The position numbers and the translations under genes are program-made. Below are positions 11,712-23,325 of a stretch of 64,000 nucleotides of DNA, piece by piece. The notes beneath the pieces were generated by a model. That model saw nothing but the letters and a program-made list of their open reading frames with translations, was not told the origin of the DNA and made no database searches. Source of the DNA: Bretschneidera sinensis (taxonomy: Eukaryota; Streptophyta; Magnoliopsida; Brassicales; Akaniaceae); contig CM043705.1 of the NCBI GenBank assembly GCA_023935145.1, forward strand, positions 16,622,501 to 16,686,500. Direction: 5' to 3'. Each line of letters begins with the position of its first letter. Position 1 is the first letter of the stretch.

Positions 11712-11877
11712 TGTTATAGTTAGTTATATGACTGTAACTAACAGACCAGTATATGCATCTGTGTACAAATAGTTGTAATCCTTTCTGAAAAGATCATTGA
11801 ATAAGAACTCTCAATGTATTTTTTCTTAAATGAGTAAGAGCTATCCACTTGCTCGAAAAGTGGCAATTCTTCACACT
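11712..11877 (+). repeat. Possible short 3' LTR of the chromovirus fragment
   Basis: TGTTATAGTTAGTTA to TTCTTCACA lies downstream of the chromodomain remnant, at the right place and of the short size seen in Reina-type elements. There is no second copy in the window, so the boundaries are a guess. Confidence 0.35.
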
Positions 11878-12099
11878 TCAACATATTTTCTTTCTTCATT
11901 CTTTTTTTCCAAATCCTATTCATTTCTGTTATTTTTTCTTGATTCCTATTATGTTTTTTTTTAATACCAGTGCCTTCTTAATAGATGCATTCAAGTCGAT
12001 CTTAGTACTTTGGGTCGGTTTACCCACATAATTTTTTTTTTATCGTTTAGTGGGCTCCAGTGGGGTCGAAAGTCATGGCTTTGGTTAGGATCTCTACTT

Positions 12100-14030
12100 T
12101 CATTTTGTGAGGAACCGCATAGTTGAAGCTTTAGTTCTACACTTGTGGGAGCTGTGTGGTTTGAGCCTTAGTTCTATGTTTTAATTATAATAGAGCTTGT
12201 AGGACTTCAAAAACGCTTATTATCACCTTAGGAGAAATTTATTGGCTTTAGTCGATTGTTGGAAAATAACAACATGACTGGAGTCATTATTTCTTTTTAC
12301 CTAGGGTGAGGCTGCGTGGGTTCAGAAGCCTTTGCTCATGCCAAGGGAATTTCTATGAGGTTGAAGTTGCAGCCCTATTTGGTTAGGGATTATTAAACTG
12401 AAGTCATAATTCTTAACTAATCCGAAGTGGGATTATATTCTGACAGAAGTTTTGATATTTATCTTTAAGGGATTTTGAATGATTATGGTTTAGTTTTTCA
12501 TTCTTTGATCAAAATTTTTTGTTGGTGTGTTGGGGTGATTCAACATTGATCCTTACCTTTTATGAAGAGTTTTATCAGTTCGAAACCCAAACTCTGTTTT
12601 AGCAAAAGTGTGACTGGGGTCGTAGTCCCTCTTTTACTCAAGTGGACTGTAAGGCTCAAGGGTCGTAGTCCTACTTCGATGGGAACTGTATGGCTAGGGT
12701 CGATGTTTTGCTATGATATAAATCGTGGGGAACAAACTTTAGTCTCTTTATGAGTCGGATGGGGATTGTTTGTTTTAGCTTCTTCTCTTAAAGGTTTGTT
12801 CGATTAAAGTCAGAGTACATATCAGCGGGGTAGTAACTAGAGCCGTAATTCCTCTCTTTGCTCAAGAGAACTATAAAGCTTAAAAGCTATAGTTCTGTTT
12901 CGTTGGAAATCATGTCGTTAAAGTCAATACCTAGCGACCATAGGAATCTTAAGGATTCGAAGCTTCAAACCCTTTGCTCGGAGTAGAATTGTATGACTGA
13001 AATTTTAGTTCATCTCTAGTCTAGATGGAACTGTGTGACTATAGAGGCTTTAGTTCTAAGTATGAGCAAATTGAGTAATTGGATTCATAATTCCACTTTT
13101 GTAGGAATTGCTGACCATAGTCAACCTCTGAAGAGGAGTAAGGTGATTAAGGTTGTAATTCCTGTTGACAAGAGTGGAACTATATGGTTTCGGTGGAGTT
13201 GAGTTCCATATCAGGAGGAATTGTTGATTATAGTCAAATCCTGAAGATGAGTGAAGTGACTGAATTCATAATTCCAATTCGGGGCATATTTATATGGTTG
13301 AAGTCGCAATCCTTATCTGGTTAGGGATCGTCAGACTGAAATCGTGATTCTTGACTGATCCGATGTGGGATTATATAGCTGTGATAGCCTTTAACTCCAG
13401 CTTTGGTTGAGATCTTTGTTAGTTGAAGTCTAATATCCTGTTATCCAAGGTGGAATTATATGGCTTCAAGAGCCGCAATCCATGTTGTTTGGATCTTAAG
13501 TGATTAAAACCATACTTTCTCTTGGTTAAGAACAGTATGACTGAAACCGTATTCTTTGTTGAAGTGGACTGACTAAAGTCTTTAAAACTCTTGATTCGAG
13601 ATGGAATTGTATAGTTTTTAAAATAGTGATCCCCTACTGGAAGGAGTTTTTGACTAGAGTCTTACCTTTCTTTGTGTGGAATTGTGAGACTTGAAAAGCA
13701 TAGTTCTTTTTCTAGAGGATTTGTATAGCTGGGGTGTTAATTTCACTTTGGTGGGAGTGTAACTGAGGTTGTAATTCCTTTTCTACTCAAGTGGAATTGT
13801 GTGGCATAGAAGTCATAGTTCTACATCGGAGGGAATTATTTGACTAAAGCCATAACTCTGTTATAGTATCATTTTATAGGGTGCGCGTTTTGATTCTTCT
13901 TAGAGTTGGCTTTTCGACTGAAGCCTTAATTCTTCTTTGACCTTGATGGAATTGTGTGGCTATGAGGACCTTGGTTCCATGTAGGTGGAAATTAAGCAGC
14001 TTAGGTTATAGTCCCGCTTCTGCAGGAATT
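12100..14030. repeat. Irregular array of ~30-bp imperfect hairpin units
   Basis: At least a dozen units share a frame like GGAACTGTRTGGCT...AGTTCC, where the two ends are complementary. The clearest are 12644-12671, 12868-12895 (almost a perfect palindrome), 13027-13057, 13176-13207 and 13452-13481. Linkers between units are 20-150 bases. I know of no named family with this layout. Confidence 0.6.
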
Positions 14031-14290
14031 ATCACTTTAGCTCAAGCTTAGCCCTTCAGCTCAGGTTTGACACTTTAGCTCAGGCTTGGCACTTCAGCTC
14101 AAACTTGGCTCTTCAGCTCAAACTTGGCTCTTCAGCTCATGCTTGGCACTTCAGCTCAGGCTTGGCACTTTAGCTCAAACTTGACTCTTCAGCTCAAGCT
14201 TGACACTTCAGCTTAGGCGTGGCACTTCAGCTCAGACTTGGTACTACAACTCAGACATGGCACTTCAGCTTTTACTTGGTGTTTGGATTA
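14030..14290. repeat. 19-bp tandem repeat, about 13 copies
   Basis: Unit CTTGGCACTTCAGCTCAGG with small changes (GGCTCTTCAGCTCAAA variant), running head to tail. Confidence 0.85.
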
Positions 14291-14879
14291 GAATCTTACC
14301 AATTATTTTGATTATTTTGATGCTCTTGACCTGGATCTTGAATTTTAATAATCATTTGAGTTGTTTGGGGTCCTTTGCAATCGTAAATGACTTTAGACCC
14401 CCAGTATGGTACACTTGTGAATTTTCTATTGACAAAAATTTTGTCTATCATAGTTGAGTGAACTCAAAATTTTATTTTCCGAGTATCCTCGTTGGTTAAG
14501 TGGTTTTACATAATATTCACTCAAACCATAGCAATTTTTATTGCAAAGAATTGAAACTACCATAAAGTTAGGAAAAAAAAATGTAAAAAGATATAGTTCA
14601 AATTAGACCTTAAGATGTGAGCAATGGTAGCTTGACTTTGGGGGAGCATTTGGATCCTTTTAATTAAGAAAAAAAGCTTTTCTCATCTACCATTTGTAGT
14701 AAACTCACTTTTGGAAGTGAAATTTTGCAATTTTGAGTCCGGATCTGGAAAGAGCACATTAAAAACCTTTAGGAATTGGTCTAAAAATGTTTGAAATCAG
14801 GTTTAAAATGGTTAAGCTGGCTAATCAGAGCTTTGAACTAAGTGGTCAACTTTGGTCAGGTCTTGAGTCCAAGGTGGTC

Positions 14880-15130
14880 ATGCTAAGGTGATTCAGCCGA
14901 GGTGAAATACCGAAGTGCTTAGGTGAAATACCAAGGTGAATATCTTTAACCGAGGTGAATACCAAAGTGTTTAGGTGAATACCTTCAACCGAGGTGGACT
15001 ACCAAAGTGTTGAGGTGAACTACCAAATTGTTGAGGTAAAATAGCTTCAGTCGAGGTGAACTACCAAGATGCTAAGGTTAATACCTTCAATCGAGGTGAA
15101 CTACCAAATTTCTGAGATGAAATACCTAAA
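14880..15130. repeat. ~39-bp repeat with AACCGAGGTGAATACC core
   Basis: Core occurs at 14908, 14948, 14987, 15049 and 15089. Most steps are 39-40 bases, with one of 62 that seems to hold a partial extra copy (TTGAGGTGAACTACC). Confidence 0.75.
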
Positions 15131-15437
15131 AAAAAAAAGGAGAAGCTTTTTGTGACCCCGATAAAGGACTTTTCAATGTCTGATTGTCGTGAAATTTTGT
15201 AGACTTGTAGATTGGAGGCCGATGAATCTTGTGGTGTAGTCAAATTTTGCCATTGATTGTTAGATTTTGAGAGATCTAAAGGCGAATGTTCAGTTTTTCA
15301 GCAAACTTTGTGGTGGCTGAAATGTTTTTTTATTTCCTCTCTCATTTTTCATAGCCCTGATGAGATATGTGGTGTCATGTTGGTGGCAGATCCGTGGCTC
15401 GTTTTTAACAACATCTTCAAATAAGATTTTTTGTTGA

Positions 15438-15457
15438 TTCTCACATATGACATCATT
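15438..15457 (-). other. Diverged primer-site-like sequence of the Retand/LARD-like element
   Basis: Minus strand AATGATGTCATATGTGAGAA aligns with the TTGGCGCCGTCTGTGGGAA sequence found after the LTR of many Tat/Retand elements, and follows an LTR end with ...CAGCATCA. The better copy is at 43829-43849. Confidence 0.45.
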
Positions 15458-15461
15458 CTGT

Positions 15462-15880
15462 TGATGCTGAAAATCTGCTAAAGGAGCCCATGAATCCTAC
15501 AAGCATGAGAAAGCGTAAACTAGACAGTCTCCCGGACTTTGGGTCTTCGAAGAAAACTTTCCAATACTCAAGTCAGTATTCTTCAAGATAAAGAAATTTA
15601 GAGAGTTAGAGAGTTATGGAGAGAGGTCTCCCGTGTGGAGGGGAGAGCTTACCATTTGTAAAAAGGGAACCCCCTTTATATAAGCTCTGAAGATCTTATC
15701 TCTAGAAAATCTAGAGAGAATCCCACTAAGATGTCTTTAGGTCTGCATCTCATGCCTTTAGCCCTGCCAAGGGTGGCTTAACCCATGCCTTTATTTCTAT
15801 GAGCTCATCATTGTAACTTAGAGTGATGTCACGTGTCCACATGTCAACTTCTAACCAGTTTGTATATTTTTAGATATATC
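15462..15880 (-). repeat. LTR of the Retand/LARD-like element (outer end uncertain)
   Basis: Starts TGATGCTGAAAATC on the plus strand, parallel to TGATGTCGAAAATC at 43856 in a related LTR. It includes a plus-strand TATATAAG at ~15677 and shares the 'cccggactttgggtcttcgaag' type of motif with the second copy. I could not find the outer terminus. Confidence 0.45.
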
Positions 15881-16464
15881 ACTTTCTTATAAATTATACT
15901 TTGGATTAAAGGCAAGCATAGTAATATTCATACGTTATATTAAAAAAAAATTAGAATTTTTGTAGTAGAGAATCTACTCATCTAGAGATATGTGGTCAAA
16001 TCTTACTTTCTTAAGAAAAAAAGGAAGCAGATAACCAACAACGCACTCTATGATTATTTGAAGGTGTGTTTACATGCTTTGCAGACCACATCATTGCAAT
16101 TGCATCAATATCTGCTAGAAAAAGTATTAATAATCAGCACTCTTAATTTTAAATTCAAATACCAAAGAAATTTTTTCTTAGATATTTCATCTCCTAGCAA
16201 TTGCAGGGGGTCTTTAGGTCCTGAATATGAGAGGATAGACATTGTTTTGTTCTATATTTGTTTCATGCATCATGGTTTATACATATATGATAGGATCTGA
16301 ATTCACAATATGACTCTGCATTATATTATATACCCATGTAAAGAAGCCAGCATTTTCTAACTTAGAACATTCCATTTAACCATATTTTTATCTGTTTATA
16401 CCACCGGGAATGACTGATGGTGAGAATATCATCTACCTCTGCATCATCTCAAGATGAAATATTT
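15881..16464. other. Spacer, AT-rich, nothing recognised
   Basis: One weak open frame (15992-16300) has no recognisable domain and a composition like its surroundings. No repeat, RNA gene or splice structure could be supported. Confidence 0.5.
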
Positions 16465-16890
16465 TGTTGAGAGTCCTAATTAGGTTTCCTATTGTGTGTC
16501 CTGGTAGGTTTCTTAGTCTTAATTTATGTCTAACTTATTTAGCTGATGTCTTCTAGTCCTATTAGGTTTGAAATTCATAAATTTATATATAGAACTGTTG
16601 AATTGTATTCAGATCAATCAATCAATAATACAAAATTCTTTTCAATTCTTAATTTTAACATGGTATCAAAGCTCAAGGTTTGGGATCTTGGAGATGATCT
16701 CAGATAAACACCATTAATATATATAGTTTAGAATCTTTTTAGTTTTTGTTTTTTTACCTAATGGATATGGTTCGGGTTAGTAAGCCGGCTCGAGTTGCGG
16801 GAAACGGGTCAAGGTTGCTAAAAACGGGTCAGTGCAAAATTGACCACCACCCGTGACCAGATTTGAGAATCGGAATAGGGGTTTTTTTCA
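16465..16890 (+). mobile_element. 5' end of a short-LTR copia element: LTR, primer site, leader
   Basis: LTR 16465-16660 (196 bp, TGTTGAGAGTCC to TTTTAACA) is followed directly by TGGTATCAAAGC (16661-16672, primer site for initiator tRNA-Met) and a leader with an ATG at 16757 (MDMVRVSKPARVAG). The leader matches the one at 61733-61800. The element is broken at 16890 by the insertion of the Athila-like element. Nothing recognisable of its coding part survives on the far side. Confidence 0.8.
16886..16890. other. Left target-site copy of the outer Athila-like element
   Basis: TTTCA here and TGTCA at 31531-31535, four of five bases the same. Confidence 0.6.
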
Positions 16891-18097
16891 TGATCGGTGC
16901 AAAACTATAAATGCACAGTATCGTAGTTTTATAATAAAGTGATAAGAAGAGTATCGTCCTCAGGGATTGGTAACTTACTTCTGATAAGTACCGAAATTAT
17001 ACTAATCTCGATTTTATTTAGAAAAATATTTTTTTATTGTTTGTAATTGCAATATGAAATAAAATCAATTTAAAGGAAATAATTAAAGGAAAAGAAAGTT
17101 GTTTTTCGAATATCAAATTAATAATATAAAGAACTTCTAGGAAACCAATTTCACTTAATTCCTCACTATGCTTAACTAATTAAAATTAATCCTCTCTATT
17201 TGTTAGTGAAATCTCCAACTTATCCAAAAGTCTCTTTCGATAGTCAATTGGAAATATTATTGTTCATCATTCTACACAAGAGTATGCAAATTAATAAAAC
17301 AAGAAAGCATTAAGACTAGCGATTATTTTTTAGACTACATAAGTTCATATAAATCTTTCGATTCCTATATTTACCTATGCTGAAATATTCAAGTTCTATC
17401 CTATAATTCCTTCTTTCGATAGCAAATCACAAGATTAAGATCATCTAATTAATTGTCAGTTAATTAGAAGCAACATGTTCAAAATAAATCAGCCAAACAT
17501 AGAAGATAATTACTGCAAAGTTTGAAATTAAATTACATCATTTTCCTAGAATAAAGAAAGTTTAGTTCATGCTGAAAATTAAATTTAAAAGCAACGAATT
17601 CACCATAATTCCATAAACCAGTATGTGTTAAGTTGCTGCTGCTGCTGTGGAGAACTGTTGTGCAATCAGTTGGAATCCGAGCAGGGTGTTGTTGTGCGAT
17701 CAGCTGCTGCTGGTTATGGCAAGGAGGTGAGTAGGGGGCTGCTGCTATCAGCACAGGAGACGGCAAGGAGGAGGAAAGGCGGCAGCTGCTAGTGCCGACT
17801 GTGAGGAAGAGAGGGCTGCTGTGCGATCTCTTTAGGGTTGTAGGCTATCTCCTCTAATTAGGGTTTCTCCCTTTCCTTTATATACACTCCCAAGTCTTCA
17901 ATTAAAATTTCTTTTTTTATAGGCTCCAAAATCTTCAATTAAAATTTCCTTTTTTATAGGCTTCAAAAATTTGGATTTTTCCTTTCTTCTAAACCCAAAA
18001 TAAATTACATGACAATAATGAAGCCTAAAACCAACAAAAATTATATTAAATTTAAAAGTTAAGATGTGATAAAAATAGGAAATTATGCACGAAATCA
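16891..18097 (-). repeat. 3' LTR of the outer Athila-like element
   Basis: 1207 bp, TGATCGGTGC to GCACGAAATCA on the plus strand, matching 30286-31530 throughout. Contains a duplicated ~41-bp stretch (about 17895-17965) near its minus-strand start. Confidence 0.9.
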
Positions 18098-18823
18098 AAC
18101 GCCCCCAAACTTAAAACTTTATTTGTCCTCAAATAAAAATAAAACGAACCCAAAGAAAAATCTCATCACTCACCAAGCTATGATCTGAATTTAGATTTCA
18201 TTACTAGCATCTTACTCTTTTAATATCAAGGACAGCAGGAAAATCAATAAAAAAAAATTTAGCAATTTGCCAAGAGAGAGTTAAGAGACTACTTCAACCT
18301 AAAGCTAAGTCCTTGAGTATGTGTGTGCGTGATATAGTCAATTTAACTCCAAACCAACTATAAACTCAAATAAAGTAGAACAACTTAAACTAGAGGAATT
18401 CTCTCAAAACTTAACTCCATAAGTCCAATTTTCAAAAACCCTCTCCACTAATGTAGTCAACACCAAAATCAGAGATTAAAAGGTTTTTAATCAGGTTGTA
18501 ATGATAGGCCACAAGGTGAGGGCTAAGAAAGACATGGATAAGGAAAATTAAAGCAAACTGGGAAAATACTTGGTGGAAAGAACAATAAAAGAGATATCCA
18601 CAGGTTTCAAACCATAACTCTTTCTCGACTGCATGCTCATACTAGTGACATTATTGTTGCTGTAATCAATGAAGCAATACAAAGTACACCTTTAACAGAA
18701 TCTGAAGTGATCTGCACTCCATTCATTGAGTTTTCTCTATTTTATGCTTCCTTCCAAGATGGATAAATCACCTCTGGGCAAAAGACAATCCCAGAAAATA
18801 TAAAAATATAAATATATATATAT
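18098..18823 (-). other. 3' untranslated part of the outer Athila-like element
   Basis: Begins at 18098 with the polypurine tract (plus strand ACGCCCCCAAACTT). No coding frame. It ends at the nested insertion and resumes at 24643. Confidence 0.7.
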
Positions 18824-18828
18824 ACTGC

Positions 18829-20096
18829 TGTAGTGAGTTTTAAATTACTCGTAAACGCACGAGTCGTTTGCAATATAGTGTTGTGCAAGTGCGAGGTCAA
18901 ATCCACAAGGAATTGTGTTGTGAAAATATAATTTTATCTAAACTAATTTTATTTTAACCTAGTTCCAAATTTTGAATGATATTTTGGAAAACAAATTAAA
19001 AATAAACTAAATTGATTTTAAAAATTAATAATAAAAACACTAAGGTTTCTGAATCCAACTATCAAAAAATTCAATGTATCCAACTATAAAACAAAAAACA
19101 AAGAATATCCCAATTAAACCAAAAGCATCAAATGTATCTGCTCTTAACAAATCACAAAGGAAATCCAATTTAATCGAAAACAATTCAATGTATCCATCAG
19201 ATGAAACACAAGGAATATCCAACAGAACAATTTAAACTCAATCAATCACAAGATTAACTCAAATAATTGACAGAACATTTATACTAAAAAATGTCAGATT
19301 TGTACAAGCAAATCTGAACTACTATGCCAAACAACGGCAGGGCTTCATCTTCAACCTTAGCTGAAGATTCTAGCCACTCATAATTATGAAACTACAATTC
19401 ATAATAAAAGTGCTAAACATTAAACTAAAACAACTAAATAAAAGAAATAAATAACTTTACATGGGAGAAATTCCACTCACTGATGGGTGGTGCTTCCCCT
19501 CATGGTAGCAAAGCCTTCGGGATCCACCAGAATGCTAGCAGACATCCACCGGTTAACACCAAAGTGGCCCAGGAATTGTACCCAATGGCACAAAGAATTG
19601 CACATGAATGATGAAGTGGAGTGGGCCTTATATAGGCAAATACCACGAGTGCAATTTGTTTCCAATCCGATGTGGGATGTGGGATATAGAAATGTGTTTC
19701 CAACCGATGTGGGATGTGGGATTTAAGTCTTCACATGCCTTTCAAAACTTCTGTTCACGCTGTAATCCCGCACAGCCCGCACAGCCTGACCTTTGTCTAC
19801 TAAAACGACCATAACTTTCTGTAGAAAAATTATTTTTATGAGCCATAAAATTCTCCAGAAAATAGAATTCTGGATCTTTCTAAGCATATATGGCTCATAT
19901 CCTAGTTCTTCTTGAATCAATACAGTTTAATTTTCAAAGATGATTGATCTGTATGGGCAATTCTAGCAATTTTAGTGAAATTCCTTTCCCAGTGCTTGTA
20001 AACCTGAAAAACGATGAAAACAACTCAAAGTAACAAATTTCTAAGCTAACAAACGTAAATTAAGTGGCCAAAATATGCAATATTTTTCACTCATCA
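18829..20096 (-). repeat. 3' LTR of the nested Athila derivative
   Basis: 1268 bp. Same as 23326-24637 apart from scattered changes and a ~44-bp gap near 19050. Followed on the plus side by the polypurine tract (AATACCCCCAAACTTAC, 20097-20113). Confidence 0.9.
19627..19715 (-). promoter_or_regulatory. snRNA-type USE plus TATA promoter module in the 3' LTR
   Basis: On the minus strand ATCCCACATCG lies at 19668-19678 and again at 19705-19715, and TATATAAG at 19627-19634. Exactly 33 bases (19635-19667) separate the proximal motif from the TATA box. RTCCCACATCG is the plant snRNA upstream sequence element, and this spacing is the one known for Pol II snRNA genes. Function in this LTR is inferred, not shown. 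Confidence 0.6.
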
Positions 20097-21480
20097 AATA
20101 CCCCCAAACTTACATTTTACTAGTCCCTTAGCAAAACAAAATAAAAAACTAAATGAACAACAAAGATTATAAAGATAAGTTCAGTATTCATGGTATCCAA
20201 AAATTTAAGGAGCATTCAAAATCATGAGATTCATTCATGAGCAAGCTTAAATAAGTCAAACCCATCTTCACAACGAATAAGAATTTAAAACCTAATTACT
20301 CACAAGAGGCATGGTAAGACATCACAAGCTTGAATCGGTGTAAAGTGAATTAGCATATACATATGAGGTTTCCAAATAACTTCAATGTACAAGGTATTCA
20401 AATCTCAAGATCCACAGAATTTCTCGTCGGAAAGAACAATGAAGGCATAGTTTTTTTTTTTTCTTTTTTAACATAAAGCTCTGCTATTTTTAGTTCTCTT
20501 AAGTTTTCTAATTGACCCATGTAACGAGTGTTGAGTCAATAACTCCCAAACCATATGGTTTTAGGGCATTAGGTGTAAAGACACCCCTAAAGACTTACTA
20601 GCTCGAGTCAAAAAGGCTACGAAATTAAACCGGCCTTAATACTACCAAGTAAAATTCCACCTTTTGACGTGAACACTCACTGCTTACTGAGGCAAGAGGT
20701 CCAGTTACTCAATGGAAAGTTTCGCAATGATCATTATGAATAAAATTCCCACCTTTTGACGTGAACACTCACTGCTTACTGAGGCAAGAGGTCCAGTTAC
20801 CCAGTGGAAAGTTTATTGATGATGATCATTATAAATATTAGTAGTATTAGTTGTTTTTTTTTATTTTATATATATGCCCAAGTGTTTATCCAACAAGTCA
20901 TCCGGTTTCAGTTAAGACAAGGAAACGTATACATTCAACTCACTTGTCATACCTCACACAAATATGTGCTGATGTGCTCGTGTTAGATTAGATCAAACAT
21001 GTGAATTCTCGAAAATGCCTAAAGTAAGTAACTAAAGTTTAAACTCTATCGTCAGATCATGTGTTCAAAGTTTTAAACTCACCAATGAAATCACATCACA
21101 ATTTTTCAGAACAACCAAAATTTTTAGAAGAACATGAACATGCATTTATCTTTACTACAAAAAGATAACAAATTAGGAAAAAGTGTGTGATGTGTCTCCC
21201 ATACCCCCAAACTTAAATTACACATTGACCCCAATGTGTGACTAATATGGAAAGAACTGACCTGAGATATGGAGAACTATCTGGACTGGTATGGCTCATA
21301 GCATACCCCCAAACTTGAACTGAAGTATGCATTGTCCCTGAAAAATAAAAAAAAAACTGGAAAAAAAAATACTGGAAACAAACATTAATCATAAAAATGT
21401 GAAATAATAAATAAACAGAAAAGATAAACTGTGGGGTGTCTCCCATGAGCACTAAGTTTAACGTCTTCAGCCAGACCCAA
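20097..21480 (-). other. 3' untranslated region of the nested Athila derivative
   Basis: Two further polypurine-like tracts appear on the minus strand at about 21202-21212 and 21304-21314 (TTTGGGGGTATG type). These fit the intermediate tract known between pol and the 3' region in Athila. A ~90-bp direct duplication (ACCTTTTGACGTGAACACTC) sits at about 20659 and 20750. No gene. Confidence 0.6.
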
Positions 21481-21482
21481 CA

Positions 21483-22562
21483 TTAGTAAACATGCCCAAC
21501 TAAGCGCTCCACCATCTGATCAATAAATAGGAATGGCAAATGATCAAGCCTAGTGGCAGCATTCAACTTACGGTAGTCTATACTCACTCTCCCTCCTGAC
21601 TGAACATGAGTTGGCACCAACTCGTCGTCCTCAGTTTTCACTACCGTTAATTCAACATGTTTGGGCACGACTTAAATCAGGCTCACCCACTTGCTATCAG
21701 AGATGGGATAAATGATCCCTGCCTCTAACAGCTTAATATCTTCTGCCCTCACAACCTCTTGTATAGCAGGGTTGAGCCTTCTTTGTGGCTCCCTCGATGG
21801 CTTGGCATTCTCCTCCAACTGTATCGTGTGTATTACCAACGAGGGGTTGATTCCCTTGACATCCTCAATAGTCCAGCCTATAGCTTCCTTATGCTCTCTT
21901 AAGACGTCCAATAATTTCTCCTCTGAAGCATCACCCAAATCTAAAGCTATAATTATAGGCAAAGAATCTGCTGGACCTAGGAACTTATACTTAAGATTGT
22001 CCGGTAAAGGCTTAAGTTCCTTCTTGGGGGGTTCAAGTGTTGTGGTTTCCTCCGTCTCATTGCTTTCTCGAGGATCAGACTCCAAAATGGCATTCACTTC
22101 CTCGAGTAACTTATCTAAGCCCAAGTCCTCTCCAAAATGAGCAAAGCATACCTTCAGGGGGTCCTCAATGCGGGATTCATCCATAGTCTCCTCTGTCTTA
22201 CTACTCTCCCTAGGAGCAGACTCCAAGATAGCATTTGCTTGCTCAAGTAACTTATCTAAGTCTAAATCCTCTCCAAACTGAGCAAAGCCTGCCTCCATAA
22301 TGTCCTCAGACTTCCCTTCTTTCTTGGGCGCTTGTAGTCTCTCAGGGTAAGGCGCTTTAGGTAAAAATGACCTAGAGAGATCCTTAATAATAGGTGTGGT
22401 TGTAGATGGCTCGGCATCTCTCTTTTCCTTGTTGCCACTTTCTTGCCCTTGTTGCATAGCAGGGTTCTCCTCCACTTGATTGTCCACTTGTCTCCCAGAC
22501 AAGTATGGGACAGTTGATTGCACTTGTTCCTGCCAATGCATAGGAGTTGATGAATTTTCCAC
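21483..22562 (-). pseudogene. Athila pol remnant: linker and start of RT
   Basis: The frame from 22562 to 21672 covers the variable linker, with a duplicated acidic motif (FAHFGEDLGLDKLLE). It then reaches the conserved RRLNPAIQEVVRAE...GIIYPISDSKWVS that opens the RT domain. After a stop the frame resumes at 21668 as RVSIDYRKLNAATRLDHLPFLFIDQM and ends at VERLVGHVY. The usual YYCFLDGYSG and active-site FMDD are absent: RNase H and integrase have been deleted and the RT start is joined to the 3' region. Confidence 0.85.
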
Positions 22563-22569
22563 CGTAAAC

Positions 22570-23300
22570 TGTTCCTTTGGGTTAGGCTCAGGTTGACTGG
22601 GGAACTCTCATTCCTCTCCTTCACCCACGTAACTTGTGATTTGATCAATTTGACTCTCTAGTTTGGAAATCGCTTAGGTGTTTTCTATTGTTGCACTCAT
22701 CACTTTGCTCATGGATTGGCTAGTCATTTCCATGTACTCCTTAAGGGTGTCTTCAAGTGACAGTGAAACTGGCGCTAGTGTTTGAATGGGAGCTTGGTAA
22801 GCAAGTAATGGTGCTAGATAAGCTGAGTGACTATAACTTGGAACTGGCGGAGGAAATTCGGGAGGGTATTGATTGTGAGCTTGATAAGGGGCTTCTACCT
22901 GATTCCTCAGTTGGTTCTACGTCCATGAAAAATTAGAGTGGTCCCACCACCCTGGATTGTATGTTTCGGAGTAAGATCCATTTGATTGCCAACAACAGTC
23001 ATTGAAAGCATTCATTTGTTCCATGGGATACTCGGCAAAAGCCGGCATTGATGGACAATGCTATGCTAAATGCATAGGACTAGTACACATGGAACAACTA
23101 TCAACATTGAATGTGTTGGCAGCATTGATGGACGGGCCGGTTATTTTCATGTTCTCCTTAATGGTGTCCTCTAAAGACTGTGAAACCGGCGCTGGATTCA
23201 TTCACATTTGTTTTTTTCTCTTTTTTTATATAAAAAATTGATAACTAACTAGTAGAAAAATAAAATCAATTCAGACCAAAAATTTTCACAAACCAAACAA
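22570..23300 (-). pseudogene. Athila gag C-terminal remnant
   Basis: Minus-strand translation gives NAFNDCCWQSNGS, YNPGWWDHSNFSW and, further on, SLEDTLKEYMEM and SKLESQI, which are Athila gag C-terminal words. The N-terminal capsid part is missing, so the primer site is followed almost at once by gag C-terminal sequence. Stops interrupt it at about 22670 and 22920. Confidence 0.75.
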
Positions 23301-23301
23301 T

Positions 23302-23319
23302 TCCCCGGCAACGGCACCA
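23302..23319 (-). other. Primer binding site of the nested Athila derivative
   Basis: Minus strand TGGTGCCGTTGCCGGGGA, a near-perfect Athila/Tat primer site. Confidence 0.9.
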
Positions 23320-23325
23320 AAAACT

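Larger units (their letters stand above)
11880..15461 (-). mobile_element. Non-coding internal region of a Retand/LARD-like gypsy element
   Basis: No credible reading frame over 3.5 kb. It is bounded on the right by a primer-site-like sequence (15438-15457) and an LTR (from 15462) in minus orientation, so it is best read as the internal region of a large, decayed or non-autonomous element. It is filled by three different repeat arrays (listed separately). The left boundary is not defined. Confidence 0.45.

Noticed and set aside
14478..14530. tRNA- or SINE-like stretch (TCGTTGGTTAAGTGG)
   Set aside because: An A-box-like word is present but no B box follows at a workable distance.
19487..19814. 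Overlapping short frames in the Athila LTR
   Set aside because: They lie wholly inside an LTR, are matched only partly in the other LTR copy and span the promoter motifs.
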